The notes below the pieces were generated by a model that worked only from the letters and a program-made list of their open reading frames with translations, was not told the DNA's origin and did no database searches. This document shows, in pieces, positions 1-6,221 of a stretch of DNA of 13,821 nt. This DNA comes from Lentisphaerota bacterium (lineage in GTDB: Bacteria > Verrucomicrobiota > Lentisphaeria > Oligosphaerales > PUNB01), in the NCBI GenBank assembly GCA_003552565.1, contig PUNB01000018.1, forward strand, positions 1-13,821, read 5' to 3'. The position numbers and the translations under genes are program-made. The stretch's first letter is position 1. Every line of letters starts with the position of its first letter.

Positions 1-18
1 AAACAGGGAACACTAATA

Positions 19-106
19 ATGAATTTTGAATTCTGAATGTTGAGTTTCGGACAGACCAGACAGTTCCACTTCAAAATTCATCATTCAATATTCAACATTC
101 AGAATT
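19..106. repeat. A/T-rich inverted repeats downstream of pyrK-like gene
   Basis: Two pairs of complementary segments are visible. Positions 19-30 are the exact reverse complement of 70-81 (12 bp), and 29-43 of 92-106 (15 bp, AATTCTGAATGTTGA). The pairs cross rather than nest, so they cannot all form one simple hairpin. This stretch follows the stop of the minus-strand pyrK-like gene. The 15-bp stem could act in transcript 3'-end formation, but no U tract follows it. The ATTCA-rich composition looks like low-complexity intergenic repeat DNA. No gene is seen in 1-124. Confidence 0.6.
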
Positions 107-124
107 GTGTTTCATACAAGCACA

Positions 125-916
125 TTAAACCATTTGTTCGGAAGAAAAGACTGGTCCCTCTGTGCAGGTCCGGGCGTAACGCCATCCAGGTTCTTCCTGG
201 GTTTTGATTTTGACCACACAGGCAAAGCAGGCGCCGACACCGCAGCACATTAGGTGGTCGAGGCTGACTTCAGCGGTCAGGTTGTGGCTGCGCGTCAGGT
301 CACACACCGCCTGCAGCATACCTGTAGGGCCGCAGGCGTAAAGTTTTAATTTTTCCTTATTCTCTTCTGCAAGAGTTTGCTCCAGCAGATCTGTAACCAT
401 TCCTTGATGTCCGGCTGAGCCGTCTTCAGTGGCCAGTTTGACTGTCGCTCCCAGCCGGCGATAATTATCGACCAGCAGCAGGTCTTCGGCGGTGCGGCCG
501 CCGAGTAAACAGATGGGGGGGCGGGGGCAGCGTTCGGCCAGCAAATAGGTGGCGGCGCAGCCGTAGCCTCCGGCGGAGATGACCGGTGTTTCCTCTTTTG
601 AAGGCAGGGTGAATCCGCGTCCTAAAGGCCCTATCAGGTTCAATACATCTGGAGGTGATTGCCGAGACAGGCAGTCAGTGCCGCGTCCGACTATTTTATA
701 TATGATGCTGATCGTGCCTTCTCGTGGACAGACGTTGTAAACACTGAATGGACGACGCAGCACTCGATCACTTAAGTCCGTCACGCGGATATGAACAAAT
801 TGACCCGGCTCAGCTTGCTGAGCGATTGAAGGACATTCAAGATCGATTTGGTAATAGCTGCCCTGAAGGCGCTTATTGGCGATGATCGGTGCGTCCAATT
901 GTTGTTTGACGGTCAT
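125..916 (-). CDS. pyrK: PyrK-like electron-transfer flavoprotein (FAD, NAD(P)H, [2Fe-2S])
   Basis: The 263-residue protein matches the electron-transfer subunit of class 1B dihydroorotate dehydrogenase. That subunit passes electrons between NAD(H) and the PyrD flavin through FAD and a [2Fe-2S] cluster in the cytoplasm. Visible parts are an FAD-binding barrel with RRPFSV at 54-59, a glycine-rich nucleotide-binding stretch (GGYGCAATYLLAE, 116-128), the ACGPTGM motif at 194-200, and a C-terminal cluster-binding set C225-x4-C230-x2-C233-x17-C251 (C224 is an extra cysteine). Length is normal for PyrK. Its ATG overlaps the TAA of the cysteine desulfurase by one base (TAATG), so translation is probably coupled. 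No pyrD or other pyrimidine gene lies in the window, although sequence left of 1 is unseen. It could instead be a PyrK-fold reductase serving another acceptor. Family call is firm; the pyrimidine role is inferred. Confidence 0.88.
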   Translation of the reverse strand: MTVKQQLDAPIIANKRLQGSYYQIDLECPSIAQQAEPGQFVHIRVTDLSDRVLRRPFSVYNVCPREGTISIIYKIVGRGTDCLSRQSPPDVLNLIGPLGRGFTLPSKEETPVISAGGYGCAATYLLAERCPRPPICLLGGRTAEDLLLVDNYRRLGATVKLATEDGSAGHQGMVTDLLEQTLAEENKEKLKLYACGPTGMLQAVCDLTRSHNLTAEVSLDHLMCCGVGACFACVVKIKTQEEPGWRYARTCTEGPVFSSEQMV

Positions 917-2073
917 TAATATTCCTTCAGGGTCTGTTTTAGGGTTCTCAGCATAACTTTAAGTTCTTCGAGAGTGTTTTGATGGCTGAAGCTGATGCGA
1001 ATCAGCCCGCGGGCGGTCTTTCGATCAATGCCCATGGACCGCAATACATGGCTGGGATTTTCGGATTCGGAGGAGCAGGCGCTGCCGGAGCCGATAATAA
1101 TGTTTTGGCGAGCCAGCGCTCGCACCAGGATGGCGCCTTCGAAGCCGGGGAATGCCAGACTGAGAATATATGGGGAACCTTCCACCGGTGAAATTATCAG
1201 CGGACGGGGTTTCGGCCATTCCTCGGTGAAGGCCTGTCGCAGGAAGCGGTTCAGCCTCAGGACATGTTGCCAGTGTTCCGTTTTTTGGTCGTTCATAATT
1301 TCCGCTGTGTCCAGAAAATCCAGAATGCCGGCGGTGTCCATAGTGCCCGGTCGCAAGCCATTCTGCTGGCCGCCGCCGTGCATCAACGGCTGCAACGGCG
1401 TGCCGCGACGAATAATCAAAGCGCCGACATGACCGGGGCCGCCGATCTTCCTGCCTCCGATGCTGAGCATATCAATACCGGCTTGACTCCAGGGAATGGA
1501 TATTTTGGTGAAGCTCTGCAGTCCGTCGACCATCAGCAGAGAGTCCGGAGCGTTTTGGTTGAGCCAGGAGCGCAGTTGGGTTAAATCCTGCATCGCCCCG
1601 GTTTCATTATTGATATGACAGACACCGGTCAGGAAAACATGTTTTGCATCTGCGGGCGAGATTTTTGTCCATAGAAGACTGCCTTGCTCATCAGCATTTA
1701 CTTCCAGGCAGCGTCCGCTTGTTTGCGCCCGAGCTCTAGCCGGCTCCAGCAGAGCTTTATGGGCGGTTCCCTCAATCAGAGTGAGCGGTTCGGACATTGT
1801 GTTTGCTGCCCCCAGCACCGCCAGGTTATTGGCTTCAGTGCCGCCGCTGGTCCAGATTACTTCCGCCTCGAATTCCGAGGTCCCCAGTTGCTTAAGAAGG
1901 CGGCGTTCACCACTTTTTATCGCTCGCAGCAATTGTTCACTGAATTTATTGCCCGCGTGCGGGTTGACGCGGCCGCGGAAATCGGGCACGTCAACTGCTG
2001 ACGATGCCTCGGGGCGGGGCGGGGTCAGGGCGGCGTTGTCAAGGTAGATTACATTAATGTTTTCGGCTTTCAC
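916..2073 (-). CDS. Class V aminotransferase, cysteine desulfurase (NifS/IscS-like)
   Basis: The 385-residue PLP enzyme is expected to take sulfur from cysteine, giving alanine and an enzyme persulfide for Fe-S or other sulfur transfer. Visible features are YLDNAALTPPR at 10-20, TSGGTEANNLA at 75-85, a PLP-stacking His (H105 in AHKALLEP), INNETGA at 154-160, VDGLQ with Asp183 and Gln186, the Schiff-base Lys209, GGGQQNGLRPGT at 233-244, and the catalytic loop GSACSSESENPSHVL with Cys333. The usual S-G-H-K around the lysine reads G-G-R-K here, so the Ser and His that normally hold the PLP phosphate are replaced. The start is GTG at 2073, two bases after the stop of the upstream small gene; a GGAGG lies about 16 nt upstream, inside that gene. 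The stop overlaps the pyrK-like ATG. The fold is clear. Desulfurase activity is likely but not certain given the altered cofactor pocket. Confidence 0.85.
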   Translation of the reverse strand: MKAENINVIYLDNAALTPPRPEASSAVDVPDFRGRVNPHAGNKFSEQLLRAIKSGERRLLKQLGTSEFEAEVIWTSGGTEANNLAVLGAANTMSEPLTLIEGTAHKALLEPARARAQTSGRCLEVNADEQGSLLWTKISPADAKHVFLTGVCHINNETGAMQDLTQLRSWLNQNAPDSLLMVDGLQSFTKISIPWSQAGIDMLSIGGRKIGGPGHVGALIIRRGTPLQPLMHGGGQQNGLRPGTMDTAGILDFLDTAEIMNDQKTEHWQHVLRLNRFLRQAFTEEWPKPRPLIISPVEGSPYILSLAFPGFEGAILVRALARQNIIIGSGSACSSESENPSHVLRSMGIDRKTARGLIRISFSHQNTLEELKVMLRTLKQTLKEY

Positions 2074-2075
2074 AG

Positions 2076-2396
2076 TCAGGAGTTTTCGTCCTCCGATTTT
2101 GCCGAGCTTTCATCAGTTTGTCGGAACTGCTGACGCAGTTTGTCTTTTTCCTGTTCCTTTTTTTCCTCATAGGTGCGAACTTCTTCTGCGGTGTCCAGTT
2201 TTAATTGCTGAACTTCCGAAGGGTCTTCCAGGTAACGGCTTTTTTCATCCGCCGTCAACCGGGCGCGGGCGATCTTGGCTTCATATTTACGATCAATTTC
2301 AGTCAGCTGCTGTTTTTGCTCTTCCGTCAAGGGCGGCTGTTTTTCTTCTTCATCGCCGCCGAATCTTTCCATGGCTCGTTCAAGGGCGCTTTTCAT
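2076..2396 (-). CDS. Small highly charged, probably coiled-coil protein of unknown function
   Basis: The 106-residue protein is not assigned to a family. It is very rich in Glu, Lys, Gln, Arg and Asp, and has almost no aromatic residues, no cysteine and no membrane segment. Residues 1-13 include a short semi-conserved-looking head (ALERAMERFGGDEE). Residues about 24-95 are predominantly helix-forming with heptad-like spacing (LTEEQKQQLTEIDRKYEAKI), and the tail is acidic and Ser/Asp rich. The ATG at 2396 has a good Shine-Dalgarno, GGGAG, about 9 nt upstream, and a plausible promoter lies about 50 bp further up. It is the first gene of the operon and ends 2 nt before the desulfurase GTG, so it is expressed with that enzyme. 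It might be a scaffold or adaptor, but this is only context. It is very likely a real gene because of its spacing and ribosome binding site. Confidence 0.75.
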   Translation of the reverse strand: MKSALERAMERFGGDEEEKQPPLTEEQKQQLTEIDRKYEAKIARARLTADEKSRYLEDPSEVQQLKLDTAEEVRTYEEKKEQEKDKLRQQFRQTDESSAKSEDENS

Positions 2397-2446
2397 TCAT
2401 TCTGTCTCCCGGATTGGCTGAAAACTCAATATTAAATCAAAATAAT

Positions 2447-2475
2447 AATTTAATCTTTCAGTACACATTTTGCAA
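2447..2475 (-). promoter_or_regulatory. Probable sigma-70 promoter of the desulfurase/pyrK-like operon
   Basis: On the minus strand TTGCAA (2470-2475) is followed by a 17-bp spacer and TAAATT (2447-2452). Each box matches 4 of 6 consensus bases. Transcription would begin near 2440, about 44 nt ahead of the ATG at 2396. This lies in the 323-bp gap 2397-2719, which otherwise contains the terminator and hairpins of the UroD-family gene and a G-rich tract. Confidence 0.4.
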
Positions 2476-2589
2476 GATAAGAACGCAGACAGAACAGGGG
2501 CTTAAGTATCCGGCATGCGCCACAGCGGGGTGTTCTGGTATGCCTAACCGGGTTGGTGGGGGCGGGGAGGAGAAAGTAACGGCGGGTGA

Positions 2590-2624
2590 AATAAATGAAA
2601 AGGCGGACGGAATAATCCGTCCGC
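2590..2624 (-). terminator. Rho-independent terminator of the UroD-family gene
   Basis: A perfect 9-bp stem, GCGGACGGA (2603-2611) with TCCGTCCGC (2616-2624), encloses a 4-nt loop. Reading the minus strand, it is followed directly by CTTTTCATTTATTT. This is a GC-rich hairpin plus U-rich tail in the right direction and about 95 bp after the stop at 2720. Confidence 0.8.
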
Positions 2625-2647
2625 GCAGTAACTCAGTATTTTGACAT

Positions 2648-2711
2648 CCTCAGGAGCGCGGGGCTCCCGAGGGAAGGCAAACTGGAGGGGGGCTGCTGCC
2701 GGGCGGCCGGC
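2648..2711 (-). other. Two further hairpins in the 3' untranslated region of the UroD-family gene
   Basis: Between the stop at 2720 and the terminator are two more potential stems. GCCGG/CCGGC (2698-2702 with 2707-2711) has a 4-nt loop. CCTC-A-GGAGC with GCTCC-C-GAGG (2648-2657 with 2663-2672) has one A.C mismatch and a 5-nt loop. Together with the terminator this makes three stems in about 110 nt of 3' UTR. They may protect the mRNA 3' end; no function is shown. Confidence 0.4.
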
Positions 2712-2719
2712 AGGATATT

Positions 2720-3847
2720 CTAAAGCCAGCCGGTGACCTGGGCCAGCAGTTTGACATAATAGACAAAGTCCGGCCAGGAGACATCGGAGGGGACGCCATG
2801 ATCGCAGCCGGGAATATAGCCGCCGTCTTTGATAACCGGGGTCAGGCGGGAGATTTCCTCTTCGATAACTTTGCCGCCTTTGGCCATGGCCCGCTTGTCT
2901 ACCCCGCCGCGATAAGCCATTTTTTGTCCGAAGCGCTGACGATATTCGTTCAGATCATTGCCGGCCGCTACCTCCATAGGATCGCAGGCGTTGATTCCGG
3001 CTTCAATCCACAGCGGGATCAATTCTCCCACGTAGCCGTCCGAATCGACCGCGTATATCGGTATGCCTTTGTCCTTAATGACTTCGCCCCAGCGCCGCCA
3101 CAGCGGCAGCAGGAATTCCCGGGCCATATCCGGTGAGATCATGGAGAATTTTTTGTAGGCCATGTCTTCGGAAATATGCACGAAATCGGGAGTGTGGTAT
3201 TCGAACGCCCGTTCCATCAAGCGGATTACATAATCCTGCCAGAAATTTATCATATCCCGCACCAGATCGGGGTCGTCGTGGAAAGCCATGCACAGCTGTT
3301 CAAACCCCAGCCATTCGCGTAATTGCCAGAAAGGTCCCGAAAACTTCAGTCCGGCCGGCCAAGTCCGGTCTCGCAGGGTAGCTGCTAATTCACTCCGGTT
3401 TTCCGGCAGACGTTCAGGCGTTTCCGGATTGTAACGTTCTTTCATTTGATCCCAGTCTTCGCGGTTTTCCACCGGACATTTGATCCAGCGGCGGGTGACG
3501 AAGTCTTTCGCCTGGCGCAGGTAGTCAACGGTGTATTCCTTGCCGATTTCGCAGACATTGCCTTTCCAGTCCTGAACTACCCGAGAGTTCTCTTTTTCTT
3601 CCAGAACTTTTTCTTCGAATTGCGGGATCATTCTTTCATTCACCGGGAAGCCGGGGCCGCTTTCCGGCCATTCGAGAGTGCCGCCGGCTTGACGATAAGC
3701 GTATTCGGGAATATTGGTGACATCTTCCGGCAGTCCTTGCTGGTGCCAGTTTTTGCGGGTGGACTCTCTGCCGCCGCCCGGGGCAAGGGGTATGCGGTCA
3801 GGGCTGCCGAATAGAAGGGTTTCCAGGAATCTTTCTCGCGCGTTCAT
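2720..3847 (-). CDS. Uroporphyrinogen decarboxylase-family protein (methyltransferase-like, not HemE)
   Basis: The 375-residue cytoplasmic protein has the URO-D (beta/alpha)8 fold signature. It starts with MNARERFLETLLFGSPDRIP and contains HISEDMAYKKFSMISPDMA (224-242), AVDSDGYVGELIPLWIEAGI (266-285), DPMEVAAGNDL (289-299), AYRGGVDKRAMAKGG (311-325) and a C-terminal GCDHGVPSDVS (348-357). The arginine-rich N-terminal motif of true HemE is absent, so heme synthesis is unlikely. Related subfamilies (MtaA/CmuA-type) move methyl groups to or from corrinoid proteins or thiols, with a zinc-binding His/Cys set. H350 might be a metal ligand, but I cannot place a full site. The ATG at 3847 has a strong AAGGAG about 11 nt upstream. 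It is a single gene with its own promoter and terminator, divergent from an AraC-type regulator that probably controls it. Substrate unknown. Confidence 0.85.
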   Translation of the reverse strand: MNARERFLETLLFGSPDRIPLAPGGGRESTRKNWHQQGLPEDVTNIPEYAYRQAGGTLEWPESGPGFPVNERMIPQFEEKVLEEKENSRVVQDWKGNVCEIGKEYTVDYLRQAKDFVTRRWIKCPVENREDWDQMKERYNPETPERLPENRSELAATLRDRTWPAGLKFSGPFWQLREWLGFEQLCMAFHDDPDLVRDMINFWQDYVIRLMERAFEYHTPDFVHISEDMAYKKFSMISPDMAREFLLPLWRRWGEVIKDKGIPIYAVDSDGYVGELIPLWIEAGINACDPMEVAAGNDLNEYRQRFGQKMAYRGGVDKRAMAKGGKVIEEEISRLTPVIKDGGYIPGCDHGVPSDVSWPDFVYYVKLLAQVTGWL

Positions 3848-3914
3848 TCTTTTGTGTTCTCCTTGTAAAATTATTATTCAAGTGGATTTTTGCGGACGTG
3901 GACAAAGTGTTTAT

Positions 3915-3943
3915 ATTATATATATAAAAATCAAAGTCTGCAA
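3915..3943 (-). promoter_or_regulatory. Promoter of the UroD-family gene
   Basis: Reading the minus strand, TTGCAG (3938-3943) is separated by exactly 17 bp from a perfect TATAAT (3915-3920). The -35 matches only 3 of 6, which suits an activator-dependent promoter. The predicted transcript begins near 3908, giving a leader of about 60 nt that includes the strong ribosome binding site. Confidence 0.6.
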
Positions 3944-3947
3944 ATGT

Positions 3948-3962
3948 TTGTTTATTAAACAA
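3948..3962. promoter_or_regulatory. 15-bp palindrome, candidate operator in the divergent promoter region
   Basis: TTGTTTATTAAACAA is a perfect palindrome around a central T at 3955. It begins 5 bp upstream of the -35 box of the UroD-family promoter and 35 bp before the -10 of the AraC gene. That position is typical of an activator site. AraC proteins usually bind non-palindromic or directly repeated sites, so another dimeric regulator could also bind here. Confidence 0.35.
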
Positions 3963-3996
3963 TCATTCCATTTTATATAGAAAACGACTATCAATA

Positions 3997-4002
3997 TATA
4001 AT
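3997..4002 (+). promoter_or_regulatory. -10 box of the AraC-family gene
   Basis: A perfect TATAAT lies 55 bp before the ATG at 4058, with no good -35 at 16-18 bp spacing (TATATA or TTATAT only). Transcription would begin near 4009, inside the 31-bp sequence that recurs upstream of degP. The weak -35 suggests regulation or low expression. Confidence 0.4.
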
Positions 4003-4004
4003 GA

Positions 4005-4035
4005 CGCATGGCCGAATTCGCATAAATTAATCAGG
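4005..4035. repeat. 31-bp dispersed repeat, copy 1 (upstream of AraC-family gene)
   Basis: This sequence begins CGCATGGC and ends AATTAATCAGG. It recurs in the same orientation at 11417-11447 with 29 of 31 bases identical. Here it lies at the predicted transcription start and 5' leader of the AraC-family gene. Its core holds GAATTC and short complementary ends (CTGA/TCAG in the second copy). Confidence 0.75.
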
Positions 4036-4057
4036 GGAAAGAGCAAGAGCAAAAGAA

Positions 4058-4891
4058 ATGGAAAAACAAAGCCCGAAACTGGAGGTGTATCGTTCGGAAC
4101 GTTTCCGCACTCCTTTAAAAATGGAGCGTGATTTTGGTTTGTGGGTTGACCGTATCGGCAGTGAAACCAGCAGTCGAAAAGCAGTTCCAGGCAAATTGCG
4201 TTTACTGGGGCTTTTCGGTGCTGTCGGCGTTCAGGAAAAGGCGGGTTGGTTCATTTCCACCTTGGTCAATAAATCGCGGGTGGAGGAAGGAGATGCCATA
4301 TTGCTTTTTCCAGAAATTCCCGCCGCCTACGGCTCAGCGGCGGGCTGGCGAACTAACTGGGTGGTGTGGGAAGGAGAGGAGGCGGTCAGATTGTCCCGGT
4401 TCAAATTGCCCAACCCGGAAGAGCCTCTGGTTAGAGGTGGGGCGGAAGCGGTCAACGCCGCTTATGAAGAACTGCGCCCGTTGATGCAGGAGGAGAGTGC
4501 GCTGACGGTTTTTCGTCGGAAAAACATTGTGATGCAGATGATTTCAGAGTTGGCTGGATTGCAGAATCGGAAGCACGGCAGCGACAGCAAAGCGGCAGCG
4601 CAGGCAGTGCGTATAATCAATCAGAATTTACATTCAGATGTCAGCGTCACTGAACTGGCGGCGGCCTGCGGTTACAGCGAAACACATTTCCGGCGGCTGT
4701 TCAAGCGGGCAATGGGAAGTTCGCCCAAGGAATTCATAATGGCGCGTAAAATGTCCAAAGCCAAAGAGTATCTGGCGCAAAACATACCGGTCAAAGAGGT
4801 GTCTGAATTACTCGGGTTCCCTTATGAAAGTCATTTCCGCAGCGTTTTCCGGCGGATAACCGGGAACACGCCGAAAGACTATCAAGTGTAG
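4058..4891 (+). CDS. AraC-family transcriptional regulator
   Basis: The 277-residue protein has a C-terminal AraC/XylS DNA-binding domain. The first helix-turn-helix is about 196-217 (VTELAAACGYSETHFRRLF). The second is about 244-266 (PVKEVSELLGFPYESHF), ending in RRITGNTPKDYQV. The N-terminal ~160 residues look like the cupin-type sensor domain of this family (GDAILLFPEIPAAYG, 78-92), but no ligand can be read from it. The ATG at 4058 follows an A-rich stretch; the only SD-like sequence, AGGGGAA, is about 22 nt upstream, so initiation may be weak. It is divergent from the UroD-family gene across 210 bp with promoters on both sides, so it probably regulates that gene and perhaps itself. Family call is firm; the target is inferred from position. 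Confidence 0.92.
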   Translation: MEKQSPKLEVYRSERFRTPLKMERDFGLWVDRIGSETSSRKAVPGKLRLLGLFGAVGVQEKAGWFISTLVNKSRVEEGDAILLFPEIPAAYGSAAGWRTNWVVWEGEEAVRLSRFKLPNPEEPLVRGGAEAVNAAYEELRPLMQEESALTVFRRKNIVMQMISELAGLQNRKHGSDSKAAAQAVRIINQNLHSDVSVTELAAACGYSETHFRRLFKRAMGSSPKEFIMARKMSKAKEYLAQNIPVKEVSELLGFPYESHFRSVFRRITGNTPKDYQV

Positions 4892-4950
4892 TTTTGTGAG
4901 CGGGGTTTCTCCGCTGAATACGATTAACTTACAGTCCGGGTTTGCTGTTT

Positions 4951-5466
4951 TCATCTTTCGAGGATCTCGATTTGTTCGAAACTGGCGAACTTCCATTCGT
5001 CCTCTTCTTTGACGACCTCAATAAACGCCTCCTCGGTCTCGGAAAACCGGCCGCCTTCAGGCGCTCGTCCCTGGACATTGACGGTGGCGATGATTTCGGC
5101 TTTTTTTTCGCCGGTCAAAGTGATGCTGATATCGTAAAACCGCAAGTCTACTCTGGAAGCGCGGGAGTGCAGTCGGAACACCTGGGCGGCGATTTCCCGA
5201 GGGGTGGTCTCCATGTCAACATTATATTTGGGAATCTTTATTCTGCAGGGGTTGGCAAAAAGCGGGGTCAGTCGCTGGTTTTTTAAACTCAACGTGATGT
5301 TGCCATCACCTGGAGAACGGGAAATGTTGTCTTCCAAGGCGGACAATTTTCGTCTTATCGCGGCTTCCTCGCCGGTGGTGAAATGCCGCACCAGAAAAAA
5401 AACGGCGGCAGTCAATATCACTGCCGTAAATACTCCGGTTTTCCAGTTGATGTTAAGACTTTTCAT
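4951..5466 (-). CDS. Single-pass membrane protein, NTF2-like domain (hypothetical)
   Basis: The 171-residue protein has a short cytoplasmic N-terminus, one membrane segment at about 11-27 (GVFTAVILTAAVFFLVR) and a probably periplasmic remainder. Residues about 33-50 are helical (EEAAIRRKLSALEDNI). The rest alternates beta-like strands ending in EEDEWKFASFEQIEIL, which resembles the last strands of NTF2/SnoaL-like folds. No catalytic motif is seen. The ATG at 5466 has only a weak purine-rich SD (AAAGAGA). It ends 59 bp from the convergent end of the AraC gene. It lies on the same strand as the signal peptidase gene but is separated from it by 254 bp that include a tandem repeat, so it may be transcribed separately. 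Function unknown. Confidence 0.7.
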   Translation of the reverse strand: MKSLNINWKTGVFTAVILTAAVFFLVRHFTTGEEAAIRRKLSALEDNISRSPGDGNITLSLKNQRLTPLFANPCRIKIPKYNVDMETTPREIAAQVFRLHSRASRVDLRFYDISITLTGEKKAEIIATVNVQGRAPEGGRFSETEEAFIEVVKEEDEWKFASFEQIEILER

Positions 5467-5496
5467 CTGTGTCTCTTTCTTTCATGTCAAGCTCAC

Positions 5497-5564
5497 ACTC
5501 TTCGTCCCTTACTCTTCGTCCCTTACTCTTCGTCCCTTACTCTTCGTCCCTTACTCTTCGTCCC
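5497..5564. repeat. 14-bp tandem repeat, about five copies
   Basis: The unit ACTCTTCGTCCCTT is repeated exactly four times from 5497 to 5552, and a fifth copy keeps its first 12 bases (5553-5564). It lies 31 bp upstream of the ATG of the NTF2-like gene. On the minus strand the unit reads AAGGGACGAAGAGT, so each copy carries an AAGGGA purine run. The exact identity of copies suggests recent slippage expansion. Confidence 0.9.
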
Positions 5565-5594
5565 CACATTTCGTCGCCGCATGTTAAGAAAATC

Positions 5595-5618
5595 GACTAA
5601 GTGTATGAGACTAAGTGT
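5595..5618. repeat. Second 14-bp-period direct repeat
   Basis: GACTAAGTGT occurs at 5595-5604 and again at 5609-5618, a 14-bp spacing equal to the unit length of the nearby tandem array. GACTAAGTG also appears at the right edge of the window (13804-13812). Confidence 0.5.
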
Positions 5619-5720
5619 TTAGAACGATGAACCGGGAAGGATGTCCGGCACGCCGTTGTCTTGCAAGTGCGGCCAGTACGGAACTGTGAATGCAGGAGCA
5701 TCCATGTATGTGCCGCTGAC

Positions 5721-6221
5721 TCACCATAGAGGATACCCGGCTATGCGCCTTTTGTCTGTCTGCCCGAAGTCATGCTGATCAATAGGCATGCCCCGGTTGT
5801 CGCCGACTAAATAAACGCGCCCTGGTCCAACCGTGCTCGATTCCATTTCCCATTGACTTCTGTATTGGACATAAGGTTCCCGCTGCCTTTCGTTGTTGAC
5901 ATAGAGGTAACCTTGACGGAATTCCACCGTGTCGCCGGCTTTGGCGACAATTCTCTTCATCAGCATCATTCTGCGTCCGGCCATGCGCACCATCACCACA
6001 TCGCCGACTTCCGGCGGGCGCAGACGCGGCAGCCAGGGCAGGTAAAACACCAGGCTGCCATCCCGGTAGGTTGGTTCCATGCTTTTGCCGGCGATCCAGC
6101 TGGGAACGGCGATAAAGCGGAATATCAGCGCGGCGCAAGCGGCGACAACCAATGCCCTAAGCAGGAATTTTCTTCTTACGCTGGGCAGCAGAAATTCTTT
6201 GAGTCCGGTTTTGAAAATCAT
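5721..6221 (-). CDS. lepB: Signal peptidase I (S26 family)
   Basis: The 166-residue enzyme removes signal peptides from exported proteins at the outer face of the cytoplasmic membrane. It has one N-terminal membrane segment at about 20-40. Box B is SMEP with catalytic Ser47. Box D is MKRIVAKAGDTVEF with catalytic Lys89. YLYVN lies at 106-110 and Box E is VYLVGDNRGMPIDQHDFG (136-153). All Ser/Lys dyad motifs are intact. It is short compared with E. coli LepB and lacks the second membrane segment and large domain insert, as in many compact bacterial forms. The ATG at 6221 has no obvious Shine-Dalgarno; the leader is A-rich. The minus-strand leader contains TTGCAA and TATATT at a short 15-bp spacing, a weak promoter candidate. 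It is divergent from the barrel protein gene. Reading in frame past the TGA gives 33 more codons before TAA. Confidence 0.92.
   Translation of the reverse strand: MIFKTGLKEFLLPSVRRKFLLRALVVAACAALIFRFIAVPSWIAGKSMEPTYRDGSLVFYLPWLPRLRPPEVGDVVMVRMAGRRMMLMKRIVAKAGDTVEFRQGYLYVNNERQREPYVQYRSQWEMESSTVGPGRVYLVGDNRGMPIDQHDFGQTDKRRIAGYPLW

Noticed and set aside
2549..2570. G-rich tract as a G-quadruplex
   Set aside because: Only three runs of three or more G are present, and the tract lies beyond the predicted terminator, so any effect would be speculative.
2057..2644. A 195-codon plus-strand frame across the small charged gene and its promoter region
   Set aside because: It runs antisense to a gene with a proper ribosome binding site and crosses the promoter and the terminator of minus-strand genes. 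The composition is not protein-like.
2720..3847. True heme-pathway uroporphyrinogen decarboxylase (hemE)
   Set aside because: The N-terminal arginine motif of HemE is missing and the motifs fit the broader UroD methyltransferase-like family. There are no heme genes nearby.
4896..4916. Bidirectional terminator between the AraC gene and the NTF2-like gene
   Set aside because: Only a 5-bp AGCGG/CCGCT stem is present, with no T tract on either side.
5497..5564. CRISPR array
   Set aside because: The 14-bp units are directly adjacent with no spacers and there are no cas genes.
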